NCBI GenBank assembly: GCA_032622095.1
Contig: CP136066.1
Location: forward strand, 111,683,319-111,747,318
Source of the DNA: Siphonodentalium dalli
Lineage: Eukaryota; Mollusca; Scaphopoda; Gadilida; Siphonodentaliidae
DNA length: 64,000 nt
Direction: 5' to 3'
Shown piece by piece: positions 10,890 through 24,600 of the stretch; positions within the stretch are counted from its first letter, which is position 1, and each line of letters opens with the position of its first letter. The notes under the pieces were generated by a model, which was not told the DNA's origin, did no database searches, and worked only from the letters and a program-made list of their open reading frames with translations. The position numbers and the translations under genes were made by a program.

Positions 10890-11745
10890 CAAGTCTATGA
10901 TGGATCAGTGCATGCCCGACTTGGCAGGAATCGACCTTTACACAATAAAAATCGGTTTTCCAATTAACATATATGTACCCTGTATACGTTGACCTCTCAG
11001 AGAGTTTGAACTCTGCAAGACTTAGTCACGCACACAGAGCACATAAATTTTCACCACTTATATTCAGACGGCTGTATCTCCTAAACGCCTCGACATGCGG
11101 AGCTGCCTGATGCGTCATTTTAACGGCGACTTGCTCAGGAATATCATGATGTACAAGTTGAATCTGCGCATGCGCGTAAATAGAACTACCCCCCTTGAAA
11201 AATTAAGCTGAGATGTCTTCCACAATGCGACTTGTGGTATGCATGTTTCAAATCATGTGCACTTACATTGAAATAGTGAGTTTCACTCAGTAGGCAGCAT
11301 GTTATAAATATGGTGTGTTTGGTGACGAGATATCTCGTCGCCGGCACACAGATGGCGTTTTTCGGGCGACGAGATATCTCGTCGCAGCACTGAATGAGTT
11401 AAAAGGTTCCCTGTCAAAACTTATAAAAAGTTCCAAGGCTTTGTACTGATGGAATATGATCTCTACGGGCTTTATCCAGATTATAGATTCATGGCATGAT
11501 CTACCGATAGGATAGCTATTTTTCCAGACACTCGGATGATAATGAGAGCATATACCTTGTATTCGTGCCGTGTTCAAGACCTCAAAAATGACTAGGTCCA
11601 CAAAACAGTGAGAATATATAAACACAATGAAGTGGATTCAACATATCTTCTCAAAAATAGGCACATCATCGACCTATAATGTAAAATATGCACATAATCG
11701 ACTTATAATGTGAAATAGGCATATAATCTACCTATAATGTTTAAT
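10890..11745. mobile_element. Dispersed element with 28-bp satellite tail, copy 2
   Basis: Direct sister of 8188-9330. It is shorter because its satellite tail has only about three units. It also has an extra GACGAGATATCTCGTCG palindromic segment near 11327-11385 that is abbreviated in copy 1. A minus-strand frame of ~107 codons is repeated in copy 1 with changes and shows no clear domain. Confidence 0.6.
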
Positions 11746-11866
11746 TTAATGCCATTACCATCAAAACCAGAAATTCTTCTGAACCATGACCCGCAGCCCG
11801 GGCCCGGGCACCCAAATTTCCCACGTTATAGTCATCCGTTGAAATAAGCGAGATCACTGAGTCGCG

Positions 11867-12090
11867 GCCATATTGGATTCATCCAGCCCGGTTCGCGGTT
11901 TCAGAGATTCATCCAGCCCCGCGGTTCCGTGGTTTTAGTGCTACATGCATGTCAATGTTCTGGAGTAGTATTTCCATATATGGAGCTTTTGAATATTCAC
12001 GAAATGCTAATCCAGAACATTGACCTGTAGCAGTAAAACCACAGAGCCGGGCAGGGTGAGTCAAGGTGGCCAATGTGGCCGCGAGTTAGT
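11867..12090. repeat. Hairpin element ~450 bp upstream of the carboxypeptidase ATG
   Basis: The inverted arms GTGGTTTTAGTGCTACATGC / GACCTGTAGCAGTAAAACCA, TCAATGTTCTGGA / TCCAGAACATTGA and GCGGCCATATTGGA / TGGCCAATGTGGCCGCG nest around a loop at ~11980. The centre contains TTTCCATATATGGAGC, itself a small palindrome. It is GC-richer than its surroundings. Confidence 0.7.
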
Positions 12091-12435
12091 GACAGGGCGT
12101 ATAAGAAGTAATTGAAGAACACACAGATACAATACTTGATTTCTTTGCAAACACTTGCAGGGGCTTGTATATAACGCGATACACATACGGCGTTTTCAGT
12201 TTCTGGACTTCTAAAGTATTCAATAAAAATTTAACACGAGGGTTTAAACACATGCTTTTTTGGCACTTATTACCCACCCACTCCGCCATACCTAATTGTT
12301 CAGTATATCCCACCACTGATAACAGCCAAACTTTATTGACGTTTAATTTCATCAGACAAGACATCTTGTGACTGGCCTTCACTTTAATATGTTTTAAATT
12401 CTTAAATTTCACATCACGAAGCCTTAAACAATAGA

Positions 12436-12496
12436 CCAATAAAGATAACGAAAGCAACCCACCGAACAGATGGTCAGAATCCCCAGATATATAAAA
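12436..12496 (+). promoter_or_regulatory. Core promoter of the carboxypeptidase gene
   Basis: TATATAAAA at 12488-12496 is 44 bp upstream of the ATG at 12540. It predicts a start near 12518-12522 and a very short 5' leader of about 20 nt, ending CAACAGG-ATG. Upstream lie a CCAAT box (12436-12440) and an AGATAA GATA-factor site (12443-12448). GATA sites near TATA boxes are common in gut digestive-enzyme promoters, so gut expression is a reasonable inference. Confidence 0.65.
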
Positions 12497-12539
12497 CCTT
12501 GAACGGATTATTTCATATTATTCTTCTTCAAGCAACAGG

Positions 12540-12631
12540 ATGACTAGATCATACGTGTTGTTGGCTCTTGTCGGCCTCGTGGTTTCTCCAGCTTATTCGG
12601 AGCCTGAAAATGCCCATGCCAGATACGCAGG
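12540..12631 (+). CDS. Carboxypeptidase exon 1 (signal peptide)
   Basis: Codes for residues 1-30 and two bases of G31. The hydrophobic core [10 protein letters not shown] after MTRSY, with A-Y-S before E21, marks a signal peptide cleaved near residue 20. The donor is GCAGG|GTAAGT. It is the first ATG after the TATA box. The last ~43 bp of the exon together with the donor are duplicated immediately downstream (12652-12712). Confidence 0.92.
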
Positions 12632-15600
12632 GTAAGTATATATATATACGCTACAGCTTATTCGGAGCCTGAAAATGCCCATGCCAGATACGCAGGGTAC
12701 GTATAAATACGCTATTTACCACAATGTAATGACATATATGGCGTGGAAGTCTGTTTCAGAACTCATATTTATCAATTATAATTATCCCCTTGCTATCTAA
12801 TTAGTTATATTGTCGTAAACTGCCCGTAAGTGTCTAAATCATGCCACGAATATCTACTGTGGCAACGCCCGTAGTATGGGATCATAAATCCCACAAGTTC
12901 AAAACTTGGAAACCTGTTCATGTTCTGACGGGGAACCTTATAACATTGAAACAATAACGCAGGTAATCGACTAATATAATTTTTGTTATGTTCCTTTGTC
13001 GTGTATTTCACAGTATGCGAAAGTCCCATGCACCTCGATATTGCATGATTTAGTCGACTTTTGTGAGCAGAATTCGCTCTGTGTCACTTAAAATCTTCAA
13101 ATTATCCTCGGGTAATCAAGTCAATGTTTATCGCGAAATCGGCTCACAAAACATATTTACACTATGTACACATTCAAGCACACACACACATCGCTGTGTG
13201 TATACATACTGTGTATAGGAACTGTTACATCGGAAGTCGTTCTATCGCCGGTATTGTCGTGGTTCTTGACTAATTTGTTACGGTTCCTTATGATTAAAAA
13301 TAATCATTTTCGGGACAAAATCACGCATAATTATAGATATCTTGAATGTGTTATACTTTCCTGAATTAACAGCGGCTGCACTGAGAAGGGCCATTTTGTA
13401 GAAACCTGCACTCTAGATCACAATTAACTCGGAATTAGCGAGTTAACGGGTAAATGTCAACATGCATGTTATCACTGAAAATCAAGCCACGTGAACGCAA
13501 TTCCTTTGTTTTTGGTGGCGTATAAAATATGAAACGTATTCTGAAGACGAATACTGAGTATAAAGTATACCCGTGTTATCTTCTGTAAGATATTTGAGAA
13601 AATATCCCGATAGCGGTTGATAATTTGGAACAATAGCCTCGTAATCAACACGTGTGCGTGTTACGGTTCTATTTCAAGCCAATCATGGCTGTGACGGTTC
13701 TATACATGAGATTTATTCGAACGATTTCTGCACTTTGGGCCGAATATCCTTTTGTGTATCTGACATTTTAAACAGATAATGACTGTAGCCTGTGCCATTT
13801 ACATAATACAACATATATATTAAGAAATAATACAATAAATACCTAATGCAGGCGATGATTAAGTGTCAATACTTGGCAGAAACCAAATATTGAAAGTCCC
13901 GAGGGGTATAATATCATAATCATGCCGGCCTATATATAAATGACAAATGCTAACAGAAAAATATTACAAAAGACAGCCTCTACTAGTATATACAAATATT
14001 CCCTCTTACGGGGAGTGGATACAATTAATTGCGTGATTGATTATAATTAGGTATATCATAACATGAATATGAGTGGGCATGGCTTCACTGTCTAGAGGCT
14101 TAGAAGTTAGAGCAAACACTGAGTGATTGCCGGTCAGAAGTTGTCGCGAACAGCAGAACAAGTGCGATAAAGAAATAACCTAACCTATATAATCAGCATC
14201 CAGCAAGCGGATGCCCAACATTAACTTAACAAGAAAACCATAGTCAGAAATGGTAACGCCACCAAGATCGTATTATTAGCCATAAATATAAATCATAATA
14301 TAAAATATATTGGTTACATGAATGGACCGCCTCAGAATTCCGTTAAGATAAGTAATTCTTCAAATTATTACAATGAACTACGGCTTATAAATTACTGCAG
14401 GTTTCTCATTCGCCACACCAGAATGCTTCTAAATGCGGATCAAAGCTAAGAGTGCGTGGCACAGCCATTGTTCATAGACATTTTACAGATAGCGTGAATG
14501 ATGCATGCTGGGAACGAAAGCATCCACAGCAAAGCCATGTGCTTACGGGGGCATGCGTTTATTATAGGGGATTTATGGTGGGCCTATAAAACTAATTATA
14601 ACTTTGTTATCTGTCATAGTTTATGCGTGAAATTTTAAACATATATACCTGGACATCTACCCCTTCCAGAATGTTGAAAAACATTTTCAGTTGCTCATCG
14701 TATTTTTATAGACGAAATAGTCCGAAATTCCAGAAAATTGCGCTAACTGCTCAATGTTTTAATGTGTTACAAAACGTCTGATAAAAATAGTTCTATCGGG
14801 AATATTCACACCATTTTTTTTCAGAGAACATAGTGTAAATATAGTCCTATCGGGATATCGTAAAGGAGATTAATTAAACCCCTCAGACTGCCGAAACTGA
14901 CGACATTAAATTCGCTTTTTCGTGTCCCGCGGAAATGAAACTTGTCTGTCCATTGATGACGTTATTTATTTGACATAGTATTTTTTTCTTCTGTTGTATT
15001 TGAACACTTGTTGCACGCGCAGGCTGCACGATCATAATAACTTCAACCGATAAGCGCCGACTGATACCCGCGCAACAGTTTGTCTCAAATAAATTGTTAT
15101 CAAAACGCAGGTTTATGGCCGCGGACATAAGCCGATTAAGTGTAATGTAATTTATCCATGAATTTGACTGAAAAATTGTGATTCTATCACCATTAGCCAC
15201 GAAAATGGGACCTCTAAACAGGCAAGTTTGATTTTCGGCGGACACGAACAAGCGAATTTATTGTCGGCAGTTTCGGCAGTCTGAGGGTTAATTAATCCCG
15301 AATTAAACGGAACTACTTTACGATAGTCCGATAGGACTATGTTTACTCTATGCATGTTCTCTGAAAAAATAGTGTGAATATTCCCGATAGAACTCTTTTT
15401 ATCAGACGTTGTGTAACACCTTAAAACATTGAGCAGTTATAGCGCAAACCGAAATGTGTTGTCTTGCAAGATATCCCACCGCTTTAGCTAAATTTACCCT
15501 CCTACAATATCCATAAAGAGGATCATATATTATATACCCACGGTTTTAATTATAGAATATAAAATATATTGGTTTCGCGAATGACCAACTCAGAATTCCG

Positions 15601-18600
15601 TTAAAATAACAATAACAACCAGCACCTATAACGAACCGTTTTACTGGACTTGGGCTACTGGTCGCGTAGTTCCGACTTTTAAATAAACGGAATTTCCAAC
15701 TCTATAAATAAAAGCCCCACAATGCATTCGCCCTGTCCACCACGCAATATCAAAATCTCAGCAGCTAGATACACCACAGGTGGCGTAATAAATGCTCTTT
15801 ATTATTTCCATATCAGGAATACAGTAACAAACAAGACAGCAGTAAAATAAATGGGGACAAAAAGTTAGTGTAATCATGTATGAAATTTCCAACTGTTAAA
15901 ATTCTTTATAACAGTTGTGACTCCCACCCCCTCAAAATACCTCCATCATTCGATCCCCGTCCCCATCATAATGGGGACAATAATTACTAGTTGGGATACC
16001 AGGCAATGGTAACCATGTATTTTAACCTTTATGTTGTAGTGTAATAATGTATGAAATTTCCAACTACATGTGCATTAACTTTTTTTTACAAAAGTTGTGA
16101 ATCATACACACTCAAAATCTAACTTCCACCCCCACCCCACTACACTGTCCCTTCCACTTAAAAACATTCTGGAGATCAAGTTGGCCACAGGTGTTCAGTT
16201 ATTTTATACCATGACTCCCTATTGTACTGTGTACAAACATGCTATATAATATATTTGTGCTGTACACCCTACTGTGTGTGAACAGGAGTCCGACCGTGGG
16301 TAACACGTTTCTACTGTGGGTAACACGTTTTAATGGCATTTCAATGGTTAAAGTTTATACCCATAGTAGAACTACATCCGAGTTGACCTTTCATTAACCT
16401 TCCATGACCTCGATCAAAATCACTCTATTTTTAAAATGTAGCGCCTCGCGATGAAAACAATTTGATACTTTCGATTCAATTGAATATTATACTCACTAAT
16501 GCGATAAAAACGAACAGTTATTTCCGTGGAAATCACATCCAGATCAACAAATTGAACATATATTTCAAGAAATAGACGTAAAAAACTCGAACAACAAACG
16601 GTGGATTTCAAAATGACTTTCGTGGTTTCCTGTTCACTGTACGGCGGAGAAAAAAAAGTTCCCGCAATGTGTTATATTTATATTCATTAAATTCGTATTC
16701 CCATATATATATTCATGTTGTTTATTTATGGCGGTTTCATCATGATTACAGTTTATTGTGAATTGGCTACAATGATACCATATTCGTACAATTGAATGTT
16801 GACCTAATTCAATGTATCAATACGCCTGATCAGCTGTGATAGTGTACGTCGATGTACGGCCAAGTGTGGGGAACACAACGGGGATGATTGTGAATGGTGC
16901 GACAGAATCATCTTAATTTAAGTGGGTTTATTTCGATTTCATAGCAGTTGTTGCTCCTGTACCGGTCATGGTATAAACAAAATACACACGTAGTGTTTCT
17001 GAATACCAAATTTACACCACTCGTGGGATTGATGATTTACCACACTCGCTAAAGCTCGTGTGGTAAACCATCAATCCCACTCGTGGTGTAAATTTGGTAT
17101 TCAGAAACACTACGTGTGTATTCTATATATACCCCACGTGTCTTGGACTGTTGCCAAATTCACAGTGCTCCATTAGAGGGCCTGCTTGGACTGTTGCCAA
17201 ATTCACAATGTTAACTGCAGAGAGGTTGTATGTTATTGGAGACGTTCTAATATGACAATAGGCTGGCCTAATTAACGAACCATGCACAGCTAAATACACA
17301 CAAGCAACTTTTAATCTTCAAATAGATACAATTGTCGGCCTCCAAAATTCAATATACTTTCTTATATACAAACAAACATTGAACTCATACCATTGTTTCA
17401 CTTAACCAAAATAGCGAATTTCCCCAAAAGAACGCATATAGACTGCGCATGCAGAAAATAAAAGATGGCCGTTACTACAAAAAAAACAGACATGCGCACT
17501 CCAATTAAAATTACCCATAATTCAGTTCACTACACCAGGGGGCTCCCAACAGGTTATACAATGTTTTCAGGCTATCAGATTATTTATATTTTCGACTTTA
17601 AGTTTACAATTTGAGCCTGTCCTCACTCTATCGATACGATTTATCATAAACATATTATACACCAGTGGCGTTAACTTTACAACTTCGGCATCTACGTGAT
17701 TATATCGGTACGATTCAGTAAGGTACAAACAATCTCCATAAAATACAGAAGGGGCTCCCAATAGGTTATTCCCATTTATTATGGGCTCCCAATAGGTTAT
17801 ACAATATTTTCAGGCTATCAGATTATTTATATTTTCAACAACATATTATTACACCGGTGACTTTAAGTTTACAATTTGAGCCTGTCCTGACTCTATCGAT
17901 AGGATTTATCATATTTTCATAAACGTATTATACACCGCTGGCGTTAACTTTACAATTTCGGCATCTACGTGATTATATCGGTACGATTGAGTAAGGTACA
18001 AACAATCTCCAAGAATACATTCGCCCTGTACTCCATGCGATATAAAAAAAACCAAATGCAAGTAACACCACACTAGGTGGCGTAATAAATAGCGTAATCA
18101 GAACATTGTATGGCTGTCAACGAACTTTTAACGTCTTATTCTTTTGCTTTTTGCTGCTTAAATTTGTTTACGAAAATAGACAACATAAAATACAAGACAT
18201 ATAACTCTATATATACCGTCTGCGCTCACGCTTCCCGAAGTCCATCGAATGGAATGTCACTTTAGCTAACCGGCTATTGACTATTGGCAATGTTGGGCCC
18301 CCAACGCGTTATTTTTTAAACTAGCTGGCGACTTTGTGAATTTTGATAAGCGTAACACGGGTCATTGAATAAACATAGGAAGGCAGTGTAATTCATCGAA
18401 ATTGATGACAAGTGGTACAAATTTCAACTTAATGCGTATTTTGTTGTGTTTATCATTTGTTAATTTCAGTACCTGGTCAATTTGAGCCATGTATCCTGCC
18501 AAATATTAGCCACAGTCTTACCCGTATATATAACTGATCAAATGGGGAGAGAACTGAATCGACCAGGAGAGAACCCAAACATATTTCAAAATTTTCGTCG

Positions 18601-21600
18601 TTGATATGACTCGCACAATGAAATTCTCGTTGTTATTACGCTCATTGGGGCCACCGATTGTGAGGGGAATGGAAAAATTAATCGAATTATCAGCTAGATG
18701 GCTCAAAAATGCGTTTTACCTGTCAAAAACTAGCGAAAATATATAATTTCGATCATAAGGAACTGTCACCGTGACAGGTCAGTAAAGAACCACCACAAAC
18801 CAGCGATAGAACGGCTTCCGATGTAACAGTTCCTACACAGTGATTTAACAACTATTTTGACAATTTCTTGAACCCTATTTTGATGAATATTCAGACATTT
18901 TTAGAAGGCTAGTGTTTTTATCAGACCGCGCAGCTGGACCATGAAACTTTTCTCTGGTGGGATTTTCCCAGTTATATTTGGGGTTGTACCTCTGGCGGAT
19001 TTGTTTTAGATAATTGCAAATAATTAAAAACAAAAATATCCATCTGCGATATCTTCTCCACAAATATCACAAGTCATGTTGGTTTGTCGTATGACGATTT
19101 TCGCCACCTTTTATACTCTACTGGAAGTCTGTGGTTCGATGTTCTATAATCTTTAGAAGATATCTTCCTATAAGTGAGAAGGTAAAACCTGCAAATATTT
19201 GGACAAAACATATTCAGTTTTCACGAGACTGTAGAATAAGACTCTTTTAGAGGGAGAGCATGGTATTTTGGTATACAGTCCACACCATTGGCGTATATAT
19301 AAGGAGTGATTTGACACATTTCAATTCAATATCTGTGAATCCACTTGGAGATTTCCATTTTGAATCCAATTGAAAGTCTGTTGAGTATGAAGTAATGTTA
19401 CGGATGGCAGATTAGCCGGAATGCGAACATACCAATTGTCGTTGTCGAGTAATTTTTGGACTGTTTTCAAGAAAATGTATCAAAAAAATGTTATATTGCA
19501 TTCATACTAGTCCCATATACTCAGTTAAGTCATTGTATAGTCACTAGTCAGTGAGTGACTTGAGTTATCAACATAATTGTTTACATGAGCATGGGTGCCA
19601 CGCGTTGTCTAATCCACTATCCGCGAATTATTTTGATTACGTCCTGTACACGGACATTCGTAATTTTATTTATGGCTCCAGCCATAAATTCAATTTATAT
19701 CAAATTATTAACTTTGATTTTAAGATAACCTGTTAAGCTGATCGTTTACAGAATACATCTTCGACTCAAATTACTTAGTTTTCTATATAGTATCGATATT
19801 ATATCGTTGTTATCACCGAGAATTTGTTGAAAATGGCGTACAGTACCCATTTAAGAGCGTTATTTTCCTGTAATGAAATCATTATAAATATTGACAATTA
19901 CCAGAATCAAATTCATGGGTTTTATAAAATATGGTGTTAGGTGTACATATATCTTGTGCTAGTTCAGATCCATCATTCGACACCATTACCTCCCTGACTT
20001 CCTCACATAAATCCCCCTGGTAGATCTCTTTCGTGCATACCATATAGATGGTCCCCCGCGTGATGATATATAGAACACAGATAGACATCGCAAATATTGG
20101 CACCAAATGTGGCGTCTTTAACCCACTCGACTTGATTCCTCGTATCATTGGAGAAGAACGTGTTTGAATTTGGTGGACATTGGGGATAAGCATAGTTTGT
20201 GCTGCGCCCCCCCCCCCAATCCCTGACTCTTTAAACCAAACAATTACTCATTATGAAGATGACTATATTGTATAAAATTTGTGGAAATCGGCAACTAATC
20301 AACTTCGTATAAAATTTATTGCCACCATAACTCACCCAAACGGCACCAATTTGGCATATATAAACCCACACAATTAGATTCTGCGTATCACGGAAAATAA
20401 TATATAACAATTTGGTGGAAATCGGCGCTAAAAATAGTTTTATATTTTTATCAAGTTTGGTGTCCCTCTCCACCTCCACGCACACCTGACTCGAACGGCC
20501 CCACTTTTTATATCTTTCAACCACACAATTATCTAGACTCCTGATATCATGGAGATTATTTGGTATACGTTTCGTGATAATCGGCGACTAAATAAACTCT
20601 TATCAAATTTAGCGTACCAACCCATCTCTCACCCAAAACGGCACCAATGTGGCGTCTTTAAATCACACGATTAGATCCCTCATATCATGGAGAAGAATGT
20701 GTATCAATTTGGTGGAAATCGGTGCTAGAAATAATTGTTTTCATTTGTTGGTGCCCATCTCCCCTTCAATACAACGCTGACTCGAATTACGTCACTTTCG
20801 ACAGCTTTAAGCCACACCATCACACTGGAGATCCGTGAACTCGATTACCGGTTACGCGAACTAAGTACAACGGTCATTTTTTTAATTTTCACGTCGAAGC
20901 TACTGCACAAAATCGATGAGTATTAAACAAAACAATGATATTATCCATATCAGATTAATTAAAAAACGTGTGAGAATGAACCATCTATCGGAAGAAGTAA
21001 TCCATTGCCGAAACAATGTCTTAATCGTGTCACAAAAGAGATTTATATACCTTATTTCTTGAGTAATTTCCAAGTTTACGATTTCAATCGTTAGGTGAGA
21101 CCCTGTCGGCTGTTCTCTGAATGTATGTTATGTGTCTCCAAATAGGCTAGCATCTCAGCATACTTATATGTTGAACCCAGTTGTTATAACAAGGTGAAAG
21201 GTATATATACGGTATGCATTTTGAAATCCAGTATTATTTCTGCAAGAACTCGTACAACGGTTTCGAACACCACGCACTTATGTTAAGCAAACATGTTTAA
21301 TAACACGCACACCGGTTTTCAATATTAGAAAAAAATATTAAACCTCCATAAAATGGTCGACATAGAGTATATACCTAAGGGGTTTCAGTGTTATGCGCAC
21401 ACAAGGCGCATTGGTTTAAACAATAGAGTCAGCACTGGGCCTTTCACATAACTGCATAAAAAGACGTCCGTTAATTTTAGTGGATAACTTTACTAAACAG
21501 TCAGTAAATTGGTGTGTTAATGCATTGCGCGATGCCCAGAAATGCACAAATTTATGTGACGAGATCAAGACTCCCATATAAAAGAGCACAATTGTAATAC

Positions 21601-24600
21601 CATGACTTGTTACTACAATGGTACTACCGTGGTAATATCATGGTACCTCCGTGATACTACCATGGTAGTGTCGCACTAACATGGTACGATAAGTGACATT
21701 TACCATGTTACTACCATGATACATTGGAACTCTACTAGGGTAGGGGCCTACTTTACCATGATACTATAATGGCAGTTTGGTACTACCATGTCAGTATAGT
21801 ACTACCACGGTATACTACCATGGTACAACCACGTTAAATTGATATATACCATGTACTATACCATGACACTGTACTAAAGTACTCTACCATGCTTTTGGTT
21901 ACAGTTGGTACTGCCATGCATTGTAGTATGGTATACTACCCCGCATGGTATTACCACGGTAAAGTGATAACTACCATTGTACTACCATGGAAAGTACATA
22001 GTATAGGGTAAACTACAATGCTACAGTTGATGCCATTGTAAAGTGTCTTTTGTTATATTAGACTAGATTATTCTACAATATAATTAGATCAAGTATTCTC
22101 TGCCCACAACTGCTCGGGATATTGACTCTACATACAAGGTTACATCTTTTGATGAATACATTTTTAACAAGCGAATGGAGCTAAATGCATTGCATGGGTG
22201 TGAAACGCTTGCGTTATGCGGAATGCTAACGGATAGTTCAACGCACTTATGTGAAAGGTGTACGCACCGTGCGTAACTTAAACGCATGTGTTAAACGCAT
22301 GTACGTGAACGCAGCTTAAGAAATAAGACAGGCGCCTCCGTTCCGCGCTATGATATACGAGTGCTAATCTATATAAAGTGTGTATATACTTGTTTTTGTC
22401 CATATATAATAGTATTTAATTCACAGAGAAGATATTATTTCAGATTAAAGTCTGAGTGTGGTAGTATAATCACATTGAGCTTTTAACAATTTATACGATT
22501 CTATTCCATTGTTTCATTCTACACATGTTTATGCTAAAGGAAGGATGCAGAATACTGCTTCAAAATATCACAAGTTGTATTTGGTTGTTCATTTGGGGAA
22601 ATAAAACTATGTGCTATATAACAACAATAGTCGGTTGATGGCATACTATAATGCATGCAATATGTTATACATGGGGTTTCAACTAACATGGACCATTTAG
22701 ACATCAAATTACGTCAGCAGGATTTACTTTGCAGAACATTCCACGCATTGGAAGCTTAAAGGTACTCAACCCGTAAAGAGGGTCCCCATCTCAACAGATT
22801 CCAACATCAACAATCCGATCAGAGGGTCCTATATTACTATTTCTTTGGCTTTGGGGGTAAAAAATATTTGATTCGAGTCGAGGAACCCATCAAACAAAGC
22901 TCAGAGTTATTAGATATTGATTTTTCAAATTTGTTATGTTCTCGAGATCAGTACTAATAACTGCCGTAATCTGCTCTGGATGTGTACTCCAAATCTATTC
23001 AAACAGACAAGGATGAATAACTCTAAAATCAAGTGGTAATTTTAACGCAATTTTTACTGAGTTCTGGGCCAGATAGTATTCCCGATAATGAAAAATAATA
23101 GATTTCTAAAATCGATATCTAACAAATCTGAGCTTTGATGGGTGACTTCCTCGACTCGAATCAAATATTTTTTACCCCCGAAGCCATTGAAATAGTAATT
23201 GAGAGGAGTTTTATCGGGTTGAGTACCTTTAACCTATGCGCGTGGTATCGAAAACCGTTGTGCGTGGTTTAAACCATTTTTGAGTAACCGTTGTTCGAGT
23301 TCATTCCGAGCTTCAACCCTCGAGTTGATTATGTCGGGTTTTCGTCGGTGACCCACTTTAACGCGTAACGCTGGGCATGTGAATATCGAGGAGGATATTT
23401 TTGCTGTACAATATGGGTGGAAGTTTTTATCCGGGTCAACAGGCGACTGTGTAGAGTTCCATTAAACAAGAAAATATGCTCGTGTCGGAGGAATATTTTT
23501 CATTTATCAGCCCATAAATACAAACAAATTTGATTAAACACTGGAGTTTTGACGATCATGCAATAGAACCATTATATACACACACAATGAACTCGGAAAA
23601 TATTTGAATTATGGCACATTGCATGGGTATATATCATAAAAATTACACTTTCCGTCCGTCAATGTTAACCGTTGTTCGAGTTCTCAACCGTTGTTCGAGT
23701 TCACGTTCCAGTGTGACCATTAGCCTTCAGTGTGACCATTAGCCTTCTGATATATATATGTCGATGATTATGTACACGTTTGGTGGTAATCAGCTACTAA
23801 ATAAATTCTTATCAAAGTGTGTGCCCCACGCCCCCCCCCCATCTCTCACCCAAACGGTACAAAGTTGGCGTCTTCAAATCACACGATTAGATTTCTTGTA
23901 TCTTGGAGAAGAATGTGTATCAATTTGGTGGAAATCGGCGCTAAAAATATTTTAATAAATGTTGGTGCCCCTCTCCCCTTCCGTGCACCCCTGACTCGAA
24001 CGGCGCCACTTTTGACATCTTTAAACCACACCATCCTGTGCATCAAACCATGGAGATGATTATGTATAAGTTTAGTGGAATCGACGACAAAAAAAAAATC
24101 ACTGCCGCTCCCCTTTTCTGCCCCAGAAAACAATAGCGTTACTGTACATAGAAAATTCTAACCTGCACCATTATCTTCCTCGTAAAAGTTCAACTCCAAA
24201 CTGCAAGACATATTTTAGAACCCTCATTATGCTGATCTGACCACTGCCACCGCGTATATATACGTAATTCAAGATAACGTGTCATTTTAATGCCTAATGA
24301 CGGTTTGCGCTCCAAAATACACTTAATAATATTCACTTTTGAATTTTTCCTGGTATGAAATATGTCGATAGATACTTGAACTATACCTTTCTATGAACAT
24401 AAAATGTCACATATAAAGACGCCTTGAAGTCATAAAATATACAAAATTGAACATTCTCCCAAACAAACAACAGCCATGTGCACGGTATGGAACAGAGCGT
24501 CCCGTGTTATATATAGTCTATTCCTGATATGGTAAAAATAAAGAGCGTCTGTTTCACATCTGTGCGAAAAAATTAAAACAGCTGGAAAATGGCAAATATT

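Noticed and set aside
12086-12457. 123-codon frame on the minus strand just upstream of the carboxypeptidase promoter
   Set aside because: It overlaps the CCAAT/GATA region and has no recognisable motif. A DNA-polymerase resemblance was considered but no polymerase motif could be found.
12652-12695. Duplicated exon-1 tail as an extra coding exon
   Set aside because: It would require an intron of about 20 bp between the two copies, too short for splicing. It can only act as an alternative donor that retains a stop.
14883-15251. 122-codon minus-strand frame in the foldback structure
   Set aside because: Half of it is in one inverted arm, and the protein shows no family resemblance.
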